Source: Liolophura sinensis (Eukaryota > Mollusca > Polyplacophora > Chitonida > Chitonidae). From it: DNA of 64,000 nt. This document shows positions 49,001-61,000 of the stretch, in pieces (the stretch's first letter is position 1; every line of letters begins with the position of its first letter). The translations under genes and the position numbers were made by a program. The stretch lies in contig NC_088305.1 of the NCBI RefSeq assembly GCF_032854445.1, forward strand, positions 25,444,628 to 25,508,627, in the 5' to 3' direction. The notes under the pieces are model-generated. The model saw only the letters and a program-made list of their open reading frames with translations. It ran no database searches and was not told where the DNA came from.

Positions 49001-52000
49001 GATGTGAGGTGAAGCCATATAGTCCTGCCCTTCCCCAGCTTCGTCATCACACCCTATGGTTGTTTTCCTTCCTGGGTTAAGGTACTTGTCTCCCAGGAAT
49101 TTTAATACCCTTGGTGATCAGGTTGCCTTGGTCAGGGAATGGGCAGTAAGAGATCTTCAGCTTAAGGAACAGATGTTGTCAACTATATGTACAGCTGAGT
49201 GTAGGAAAGCAAATGTAGTGGACAGGAGCTCTCTAGAATAGAGGGAAGAAAGGTTGATTTTTTTATTTTATTACTAAATCAAATGTAACTGTGAACTTCA
49301 GACTCTCTTGGCCATTGGCTGAAATCCACTGAATGGTGGAGAATTGGAACATACTCTCAAGCTTTTCCTTGCTTTCCAGCTTTCGGTATAAGTGAAATAT
49401 TCTTGAGTACAGCTTGAAACACCAATTAGATAAATATATAAATAAATCAAGGTTGAGGAATTTCAGACTGTACATCTGTTATGGTTAGATGCTCTTTGTT
49501 TGTTTCTTTTGGTTAAGTAAACAACTTCATTTAGGCAATGCTGCCATATGGGTGGTTTTGTGGGGTGCAATAACAGCATTACATATACATCAATTCCAGA
49601 TTTGTCAGGAGTGTCTACATGTACATATACATCAGTTCCAGATTTGTCATGAGTTTCTACATGTACATCAGTTCCAGATTTGTCATGAGTCTCTATATAT
49701 ACTTCAATTCCAGATTTGTCACGAGTTTCTACATGTACATCAATTCCAGATTTGTCATGAGTGTCTACATGTACATGTACATCATTTCCAGATTTGTCAT
49801 GAGTTTCTACATGTTCATGTACATCAATTCCAGATTTGTCATGAGTGTCTACATGTACATGTACATCAGTTCCAGATTTGTCATGAGTTTCTACATGTAC
49901 ATCAGTTCCAGATTTGTCATGAGTTTCTACATATACATCAATTCCAGATTTGTCACGAGTTTCTACATGTGCATGTACATCATTTCCAGATTTGTCATGA
50001 GTGTCTACATGTGCATGTTTGAGTTCATGTTACTAGAAAAGCATTTAGAACTTAATGACAAAAGGTATTAGTCTCTGTAGATTCCATTTTAATGGAGACA
50101 GTGAGACCCTATACAGAGCACTAACCACACACAGTGTTAGACTTAAAGTTTGCACAGCACCAAGAAAGGCATTTGAGAGATATCAGACAGTGTACATGTA
50201 GATACATGCATATCCTTTTTATCTCCATTCTTGGAGGCCTGCCTTGATACATTTGTTGAGGAACAGATGGGTTTAATTGACCTGCACTTGACCCGATCTA
50301 AGTGCTTGTTTTGGTTGATGCCAACATGGCCTGATACCAGATACTGTCCTACAAGTTACACTTTATCTGCCTGTACAGCTTTAACCAATTAGCCGGTAAT
50401 TGTGTAATTAATTCAGGGGCAATTGATCTTGAGTGTCAAGAAGGTCTAGTGTCATGTCAGGTTGACATTTGACCCTTGACCTTTCTTCAAGGTCACACAG
50501 AGCTATCTTCTGCAAGTTGTAGCTTAGTTCTTTGTCCAAGTACAGTTTTTCTTCCTGGTAAACATGCATAACACAAGGTGTAGAATAGTTTGCATCATTT
50601 TTTGGGCAGATCTTTACATTAACTCTCTGTGACATTTAGAGGTTGGGAATGACATAGCAGGGAAGAGATTGTTATGAAAGTACAACTTCTATTTATTCAT
50701 AAATGATGTTTCAGTGCAGAAACTAACATTGTCATTGACTTTATAACGATGCCAATTTCTCCATCAAAAAGTCGTGGAGTGTCTGCTTTGTGGACAGTAG
50801 ATCCAGGGTCATTCCTGGGTTGGGTCACACCTAAGACCTTAAAAGAGGACGTTGTAGCTTCCTCACTTGGCCTTCAGCATTAAGGGGATAGTGCAGTATA
50901 ATGGCTCGGATGGGGCTACTCGGATGAAAGAGCGGTGGAAATTCGTAATGCAACAAGGAAGTGCATTACACGTACATGTACATGCTCTCTGAGAACTCCT
51001 TTGTCGTCATATGGCTGAAAAAGTGTTAAGCACAGTGTTAAACCCGAAGCACTCACTCACTCAAAAAGTCGTCTTTGAATACATAAAAGTTGTACATGCA
51101 TTAGAATCTCTTCCATGTTATAATATGCACATGTGTATCATTATATGAAGCTCAAATCATTGTTTCAAGTTATGAAAAGCACCTGTTTTTACCTGGTTTA
51201 CAATGTCTGATATCAAGAAATGGGGGGCCTGTCAGCAACATTCAGATGGTCGGGGGTTCCCCCCCCCCCCCCCCAGCTCTGCCCGGTTTCCTGCCACCGT
51301 AACGCTGGTGGTTAAGTGAATTATTCTTGAGTATACCGTAGAACACCAACCAAATAAAGAAATAAAGAATAAGCAATAGGGCAAATGTGCAGTAAATGGC
51401 CCTCTTACGTTTTCCCATTAGCCAGGATATCATCCTACCTTCCAAACAGACCTTGGAGCAACTTTCTGAGATCCATAGAAATTTCAGAATCGGGCAGACC
51501 GTGCAAATTATTCTTGGGGGAAATTTAATCATTTGCTGACTATAGGAAGCACTTCGCACACATTGGCACTGACGGTAGAACACCTACATGTACATGCATA
51601 TACTCACTTCAGTGCACTGTAAAAGAAAACATAAAATTTAACTACAGTAATTGAAAATTTGGAGGACGTGTAATTGCCCTTGGATAGATGCACGTGTACA
51701 TGTACACATAAAGTGTATTTGGCACTGATGATACGTGGAGTAAGGATGTATATATACAGTCAATGGCAGGATATTTTCTTTGACTTTGACATAAGTCATC
51801 AGGAGCATCAGGTGGGAAGAAATGAGTACAATTCAAATTAATTGTAAACAGGGCATATGCACATCTGCCTGATAATGAGGTATGGAATTTATCAATCAAA
51901 ACTGCGGACTCTTATTTTTATTTATTTATTTATTTTCTTTTGTTTATTTTGTTTATTTGTTAGATTGGTGTTTTATGCCAAACATTTGTACTCAATAATA

Positions 52001-55000
52001 TTTCACTTATATGATGAAAGCCAACATTATGGTAGAAGGAAACCCATGGCCATCCATAGGTTGCTGACAGACCGTCCCACGTACAACCAGAAAGGAATCC
52101 AGCCTGCATCAGCTGGACTTGAACTCACAGCGACCACATTGGTGCGAGGCTTCTGAGTTTCTGTGCTGCGCTGCCACGCTAACCCCTTGGCCACAGAGGC
52201 CCCAGACTCTTTGAAGTACAGTGGTAATATGTATGGCATTGTATGTTCCTGTCATTAGGGCTGTAAAACAACAGATGACACCAACCTGTACAAAACATTT
52301 ACATCCTGTACAACGTGTATATTCCAGATCTGAGATTGCAGCGTAAGTCTGGAAACCATCTTGGCAAAGTATTTATTTTCGTAACATGGTCACATTTTTT
52401 TATTTTGCGTATCAAATTCTTCAGTAGTATGCAGACGTAGATTCGTAGATTATTGGCTCTTACATTTCACACGTGCAAAAAAAAAAAAAAGCCTTTGCGT
52501 AATGGACTCCAGTTGTGAACCATTTGTGGAATCCTTATGGAGCATCAGGTTTCTCTGAATGAATCCATTCTGCCAAGTGTTTGGTTATTGCCCTTTGATA
52601 GCTCTCCTGTGTGTACTTCTGGCTTTCCTGCCTGGTTCAAGTTCCTTTGGTATTGATATAACCTGGATTGAGTGTAATCCAAACTTCTCCCAGCGTAAGG
52701 TTCTGTAAGCACATGGTTTGATTGTTTCCATTGTTTTTATGGGGTGTGATGACAGTGGGCTGTGCATTGCTGAAAGAGATGTAAAACTACAGTATGTGTA
52801 TAAGCATGTACACCTTGATGCAGTTTTACATTTTTAATAAAATATATGTATGTTCTGATCTATTCCATACGGTCTAATATAAAGTTAAATGAGAAGAAAG
52901 TCACCTGTAGAGAAATGGACAACCAGCATTGATCTGATGCACCTTCCATTGTTTCAGATGTATGCAATGTTGGACATAAAATAAGAAAAGGAGAGTGAAA
53001 AATAAGACCAAAGCAATATTAATTAAAATTTTGCTGATTCCACATTTAATGAACAGACAAATTGGGCTTTTTACATTTATCTGATTAAATCTACATGTAC
53101 AATTGCCTACAAATTTTGGCTGAATCTACTGTTCATTTAACGAAGACAGAGGGGAAGATTGTGGCTCTCTGTGCCAAGGTAAAGTGTATTATTACCATTT
53201 ACATGTACAGGTATATAAACAAAAAAAAAATAAAGTGGCATGAAAAAACTGATTGGGGCATGAGATCATATAGCAGTGCTGTCACATACTTTGTCATGTG
53301 ATGTGATATGAGCTGCCTGTCTGTCTGTCTATCCAACCCATCAACCTCAACCCCCAGGTTTGTTGAGGGTGCAGACAGCTGTTGGTGATCTGAGCCGAGA
53401 CCAGATATTCCATTGTTAATGTTTTCCTAACTGAAATGTTCCGCCCCATCCTTCTGTACTGTTCTGGAGAGAGAGGAGACAGCTGTTGTACAAGTAGACT
53501 AAACAAACATGAAGGTCATACATGTAAATCTTCTGGTTTCTAAAGGGTTTGTCACAAAATCTGGCAATGTTTCATTGGAGTGGCATGTCCTAAATGTAAA
53601 AGAAACTTTTGAAAGCTTTGTACATGTACAAAGAAAAAAAATATATATATCGATGTACTGGTTCAAATTTCTTCTTTCAAAATGGAATTTCATTACCGTA
53701 ATTCCTCAATCTTTTCGCATATGATAGAGGAACTTTCAGCGCAATTTATGCGCATTTGGAGGCATTTGGGCTTCACAAGAAATGTCATTTTATCAGTCTA
53801 CACAGATTAATGCCTGGAGAACATGCTTGAACAAACACCTTACAAATGTGAAAAAGTTGAAGAATTAGGGTTAGAACAAATTGTTGTCGTTATCACTTGA
53901 TGTACTGATTTATAATGGCAGTGTTCCTTGAACTGAAGTTGAAACCATAAACCAAAAAACATTCACTTCATTCGTGTCCTTCAGTCAACACTGGGAACAT
54001 GGGTAAAGACCTCATTTTGTGGGTCTGGTGTTATCCTTGGTCAGCAGCCGTTAAACGTACATGTTACGGGGACCACAAATCTGTCAGTTAGAATTTCTGG
54101 AACTATACATGTTGCTGTTATACTTGTATATGGGTAGTAAGTTTTAAATTTCGTCAAAAATAGTTTTGCAGACAAAAATGCCATGGCTACATGTAGCCTT
54201 CTATGTGGCTGCTGAATGTACTAGATGTTCGGTCTGTATATACATTTATGTGGCGAAAATTTATAATCTGTGCCTTAGAAAATTGTTTTGTAATGAAAAA
54301 TAAAAATTGTAATTTAATTGTGTTACAAATTTCTAAAAAGTACTAGAGGTACCTGTCCTCCAAAGAAACCTGGAAAATGCATTTTCTGTTCAAAGTGTGT
54401 GTATATCTGGACAAGAAACGCTTACATGTATATTGTGTACACGTGTATTGGTGTACTTAAATTCGGAGAATTATAGTAGAATTATGGTAGACATAGGAGA
54501 GGTTAAAGGCCAGGGGCTAAAGGTCATAAGGGTCCGTACAGATGGAAAGGTTCATCTTGCACTGAAGACAAAACATCACTTTGTCAGCCTTTCAAACTTT
54601 CTCTTTGAAATGAAAAATCACCCAGTAATCTGTTGGAAGATGTAATTTTAGGAGTTATAAAACAACTAAAGCTTTTATATTTCTGATATTGGAGTTGGGT
54701 GTAGTCATTTTATCTTTGTAAAGAATAGTTTTGACTAAAGTGATTGGAACACATGTACATTTGTATTGGTGCTTATGTTTTATCATTTGAAAGTTTATCT
54801 AAAAGCATACAAATTGTCAAAAGGCATGTCAGAAAAAAAGGACTTTCAGGGATTGTTTAGGACTGGTTTTGTGATATGAATTGCCTGACTACACATGCAT
54901 ATACATTGATCACAGGTTTCTTCTTCATTTTTCTGACACTTAAAGTTTCCTTTAGACCATGCCAATTTAATTTTTTTTTTCTTTACAAATGCATAAAAAA

Positions 55001-58000
55001 AATTTTCCATGTCAAATGAGGAAAAAATAGAAGTGAAACTTCCAGCTCATGCTGACTTTCTCCCCGACCTTAAGTGGAAAGGTCAGTCAGCAACCTGCAG
55101 ATGGTCATGGGTTTCCCCCAGGCTCTGCTCGGTTTCCTCCCACCATGATGTTTGTAGAATGTATAATTACTTACAGACACCGTTTAAAACTGTAAAAAGG
55201 TTTTGTGGGCACGAAATTGCAAACGGACGTGAACGAAATAATAAATAGAATATTGCATAGTAGAGGTTGAATACCATAAATATTGTTCTCATGAGAGGTA
55301 AAAATGATAAAAACTCGACGCTGCGTGTCTTGTGGGTTATTTCCACCTCTCACTCAAAAAATATTTATGGTATTCAACCTTCACTGTGCAATATCCTCTT
55401 TGGATTTTCGCGTTTTCAGTGTTCATGTAACTTTGGTAACAATGCATCAAGTTAGTGACGAAGTTGCCAAATGTTGATGTTTTACCTCGTTTACTCCACT
55501 TACAAAACTGACACCTTGTACATCTGTTTGCCTGTAAAAATGCACTAATTTGGCCAAATATGATTTCATTGACTGTAGCGTAATAATTGATGCTTAGATG
55601 ATGTACAAGACAAAAATCCTACATACTGTAATTCTTCAACCTTTTCGCATGGTTGCAAGGTGTTCATTCAAGCATATTCTGAAGGCATTGTTCAGTGTAG
55701 ACTGATAAAATTATATTTTTTTTTGAGGCTGTGAAATTGGCCAATCCAACGAATGTACATGTACTTTTGTCTGCAAAATCTAATTGTAAATGTGCACAAA
55801 TTGCACTGAAAGTTGCTCTTTGGCGATAAGGTCCAGGAATTAGGAAGCATGTATTCATATTGGCCAGAATTTTGTCATTATTGGCTTTCCCAGCTGTAGT
55901 ACTACATTGTGTAAATGCTCAGTCACGTTGGACCACAAGGCCTCGATAATAAGTTGACCATGGCACCTCTCATTACAACCCCATAGATTATTATTTCTCC
56001 TGCACTCTGTACACACGATACAGGAGAAACGCATACAGTTTATATGCTATTGGGATGATAGCTGCTGAGCTATGTGTGGAATTTTAATAATTTGTCAATT
56101 AAGTTAATTGTTTGGATGCTATCAGATGCGAAGAGTAGGACACTAATCAAATGAATGTTGTATTTTACTACCGGTAGGTCATGTACACGCACCCCATATA
56201 ATGGTTGCGAAATAATATAAAACATTATGGCCATATTTCACTGTAAATGAATTTCATCAAAGTCTTGTAAGGGTTTGTTAGGATTATGTGTCAAATTCAA
56301 ATTATTATAATTTATAGATTTATTTGATTGGTGTTTTACGCCATACTCAAGAATATTTCAATTATATGACGATGGCCAGCATTATGGTGAGAGGAAACCG
56401 GGCAGAGCCTGGGTAAAACCCACGGCCATCCGCAGGTTGCTGACAGACCCTCCCATGCAAATGATTACAATAGTAACAGTCATAATAATATTTGAGTGTC
56501 TGATTCAACGTCTAACGTTGGTGCAAGTAGGATGTGTGATAAGAAATCGAGGAAGAAAATGTAAATGAGGCGTGATGACTTAAGGTTTTGACTAAATTTA
56601 CATGCATATGTAAATGTAGATGTATGCTGGAGAACATGCACACTGGGTATGATAACATGTGTCTACATTGAAATATTCTACGTGTGGCATACTGAACAAT
56701 CAAAGGCCTACATGTACATGTAAGAGTCTGTCATGAGCTTCATTGATCATGAGGGCAGAAATGGTTAGCATGACAACACAGTGCAATGACACAGGAGCCT
56801 CTCACGCATGCTGCCGTTGTGAGTTCAAGTCCAGCTCATGATGGCTTCCTCTCCTGCTGTATGTGGAAAGGCCTGCCAGCAACCTGTGGATCATTGATTT
56901 TTCCCCTGGGCTCTGCTCAGTTTCCTCTCACCATAATCCTCTCACCATAATGCTGGCCATAAATAAATATTGATATTGTTTGTCCAATTTTCTGTTTCAG
57001 ATTTTTGGTCGGCGCTCCCAAAGCAGATGTGGATGCCCAGAGATATACCCAACAGAAAGACCTGGTGGTCACTACTGTGACTGGGTTTGGCAGCCTTTAT
57101 AAGTGCAGGTTATCCACCAACCCAGACGACTGCGAAAGGTTAAAACTTGGGGAGGAAAGTAAGTATAGTAGTAGCAACTGACATTTGTACAGATCCGGAG
57201 TTCAATCCTGAGACGAGTCATAGGTATCGATCGGTAAATTGGTACCACTTCATTTCGCGCTCAGAAATAGGACAGACACCAGCTGTGTGCTTTCTGTACA
57301 TGTACCCTAATTCTTCTAAATTTTAGGACAGATATCAGTAGAAGTGAAAGTCAAGAATTACATTTCTCTCCCAGTTTTTTTTGGAAAGTGAAGATGTGAA
57401 TATGTAGTTTATTAGGTAGACTAACCCTGTGAAAGAAAAAGACAGGGTATATTCCTCCTACAATTACATATATGTGTACACTGGCTAAAAATAGTGGACC
57501 AGGTGTCCCAAAAATTAGATGGATTCGAGTATATTGTATTGTATCTTCACCTGTTTCTGATTTTTTATGTTGCTCTTTGTCTGATTTTTATGTTGCCTTT
57601 TGCCTAATTTCCCTGTCCCACTTAGTCTAATTTCCCTGTCACACTTTGTCTCAATTCCCTGTTACACTTTGTCTGATTTCCATGTTTTACTTTGTCTGAG
57701 TTCCCTGATTCACTTTGCCTAATTTCTCTGTCCCACTTTGTCTAATTTCCCTGTCACACTCTGTCTGTTTTCCATGTTTCACTTTGTCTGGTTTCCATGT
57801 TTCACTTTGTCTGGTTTCCATGTTTCACTTTGTCTGATTTCCCTGTCACATTTTGTCTGATTTCCATGTTTCACTTTGTCTAATTTCCCTGTCACACTTT
57901 GTCTGTTTTCCATGTTTTACTTTGTCTGATATCCATGTTTCACTTTGTCTGATTTCCATGTTTCACTTTGTCTGATATCCATGTTTCACTTTGTCTGATT

Positions 58001-61000
58001 TCCATGTTTCACTTTGTCTAATTTCCATGTCACACTTTGTCTGATTTCCATGTTTCACTTTGTCTGATATCCATGTTTCACTTTGTCTGTTTTCCATGTT
58101 TCACTTTGTCTGATATCCATGTTTCACTTTGTCTGATTTCCCTGTCACATTTTGTCTGATTTCCATGTTTCACTCGTCTTCCAGTCTATCAAGACACGGA
58201 TCGTGTGAAGGAGAATGTCACGGATCAGTGGTTAGGTGTAGTCGTCAACAGTGAAGGACCAGAGAACAAAATTATTGTGAGTGTCTGTGGTTCTGATTTA
58301 TCTTCACTGTAATAAGACAAAATGTAGACCTCGTCAGGCTAATCTCTTGAATAACCAACCTATTTTTATGGGAATCCAAGCTGTTTACAGTAAAGCTCTG
58401 TAATTGGGGTAATTTGTCAAGAGAATAGTGCAGTTTAGTTGTTGGGCCCTCCTGTTTTTTCGTTCATAAACCTGACAAGGATTTATGTACCATTATACAA
58501 CATAGTAAGTACAGTGTTAAAACAACAATTTAAATATATGTCAATGAATTACTGGTATTCTAATTCTGTGGTGTGCATTTGAAGATGTTGCAGCACCCTA
58601 AGGATGGTCGTGGGATTCCTCCGGACTTTCTCTGTTATTGTTCCACCATAATGCTGGCTGTCCTATAAGTGAAAGTATAGGAAAGTTCTTAAATATTGCA
58701 TAAACACCAGTCGGGAAAAAATAATTGAATGAATACTTGGAGTACAGATGATACAGAATCCTGAGTAAGACCTAAAACCAGGTAAACAGGTGTTTATTTT
58801 CCTTTCTACTCCTTCCTCTCCGGCCATACGTGGGAAGGTCTTGCAGCAACCTGCGGATGGTTGTGGGTTATGAAATATTCTTGAGTACAACGTAAAACAC
58901 CAATCAAATAAATAAATTGAATCCTTTCTACTCCTTTACAGACATGTGCCCATCGGTACAAAAAACACCGTACTGCTTCTCAGCGCACAAACTGGGGTTT
59001 CGGTAAATGTCACACCTTCACAAACCGCCTTGATTATGACATGGAATGGGACGCCTGCTCTCAGCTCTCCGTTGTGGCAGGACACGAGGATTATGGGTAT
59101 TGTCAAGCTGGCACCAGCGGAATCATCGCTAATGTAAGTCCTGTATGCAGATGTTTTTTTGTTTTTTTTTTTAAAAGAAAACACAACACTAGACCAAATG
59201 TGAGGATGTACATGTATGTATAGAGAACCTCCTACATACACCTAATGACTTGTCGTCATCGGGTAACTGAAAAATGGTATGTTTACACTTTGTTTCCGGT
59301 TTGAGTAATAATAGTGTATCGCATGAACTCATAAGAATTTCAGAGTAAAAGATGATTTATGAGTTTCCTTGTTACAAAGATGCTTATTACGTCAAAAAGA
59401 AGAAAAATGGCTGTGGCCATAAGGTCAATTTTGACCTGTATGTCTTTTACTGACTAAGTGGAGCCTCCGTGGCTGAGGCGGTTAGAAAGCCAGAGTGGCC
59501 CAATGACTCAGGAGCCACTCACTGTGAGTTCAAGTCCAGCTCATGCAGGCTTTCTCTCTGGCTGTAAGTAGGAAGGTTTTTCAGTAACCTGCGGATGGTC
59601 GCAGGGTTCCCCCAGGGCTCTGCCCGGTTTCCTTCCATAATAATTCTGGCCGTAGTCATATTAGTGAAATATTCTTGAGTGAGGCATAAACCACCAATCA
59701 AATCAAAAATCAAATAAATGACTAACCAAGGCTATATTTTTTCTGTTTTTTTCTTTTAAGTAATGAAAGTGGCAGGGATTGTGACACTGACATGGTTTGT
59801 TCTAAAGATCAGTTTTGTAGGTTTTTAATAACCTCAGGATTACTATGCTGTAGTTATTGCGCAGCAGCAAAGAATAGTTGTTTATTTTGTCTATGATATT
59901 TTTGAATCGTCAAAGAAAGGTCTGAATGTTTTTTCAAGACTAACACATTCTAAGGCCAGGGAGAGTTACCCTTGTCAGTGTCTAAAACTCTTGTGCGCTA
60001 ACTAGCAGCTCAGCATAATTTTCTGATACAGTAGTTATCTCCCTTCCACGTCCATCTTTTGTATCTCTTGATGTTTTTCAGGATGGTAATGTTGTTATTG
60101 GCGCACCTGGAGCAAAGACATGGACAGGTATGAGAGCAGTGGTGCTTGATTTAACTTTGCTAGTCAGATTTTTCCTAAAAAAAATGATGGTGTGATATTT
60201 ATCTGCATACATGATTTTTGTTGTTTGTACAAGGCTATCATACAGATGCTGCACATGGTGATGATACAGTCTTTTATTTGTTATTTGCCCTTGCTGGATC
60301 AGTTGGGTGTGGCATGCTTTACTGTGTTAAACCTTTGCGGGATTAGTTGGGTGTGGCATGTTTTACTGTGTTAAGCCCTTGCTGGATCAGTTGGGTCTGG
60401 CATATTTTACTGTGCTAAGCCCTTGCTGGATCAGTTGGGTATGCCATAATTTACTGTTTTAGCCCTTTGCTGGATCAGTTGGGTGTGCCATATTTTACTG
60501 CGAGTTGCTCTGTCAGTCGGTCAGATTTTTGAACGCATGATAATGGTTTAATGTAACTTTGACAATATTGCAGTCATATTGTGACAAGAACAACAGCAAT
60601 CAATAAATAAATAAATAACCAGAATAGCTAGAATAACTGTAGGCATAGTTACAGGGTAAGATTTGAGCATTAACTTTTAACCTTAAATATTGCAGGGATG
60701 TTATTTAAGAAGTACGACACAGAAGAATTAATCTCAGGGTTGGGTTGGAAGAGAACACCCGTGGAGAAAGGAGAAAACCCACCTGTGCCTTTCTTTTCTT
60801 ACTTAGGTAAGCAGTGCGGCTGTGACGATGGTTGTAAACTCTTGAATGACAAAATTAAAGTAAAGCCAGATTGTTGAGTACACTCAGAAGCTTCTCTCCT
60901 ATGTCGTCACTGTGAGCTCAAGTGCAGCTCATGCTGCCTTCCCCTCCAGTTGTGCCAGAACTGCCAGTAATCTGTGGCTCTTCATGGGTTTAACCCAGCC

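Larger units (their letters stand above)
28048..57000 (+). other. Integrin alpha intron 1 (about 29 kb)
   Basis: GTGAGT at 28048 and TTTTCTGTTTCAG ending at 57000. It holds at least 16 SINE pieces, a fold-back element, three minisatellites, a MITE with a 4-kb internal satellite, and several smaller MITE copies. I found no exon or nested gene. Large first introns often contain enhancers, but none can be named here. Confidence 0.92.
58277..58941 (+). other. Integrin intron 3 with two SINE-1 fragments
   Basis: A SINE-1 3' fragment at about 58584-58735 and another at 58808-58917. The second ends 24 bp before the exon 4 acceptor. Confidence 0.8.
59134..60081 (+). other. Integrin intron 4
   Basis: Holds a SINE-2 3' scrap (59225-59285) and a SINE-1 (59461-59722). 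The rest is unique. Confidence 0.8.

Noticed and set aside
49489-50071. 177- and 150-codon frames rich in CHEFLHVHQFQI / SRFVMSFYMYI
   Set aside because: Two frames of one minisatellite whose period steps in multiples of six. They lie inside an intron of another gene and lack a known domain.
55171-55455. Two similar peptides on opposite strands as a duplicated gene
   Set aside because: The similarity follows from the DNA palindrome of a fold-back element.
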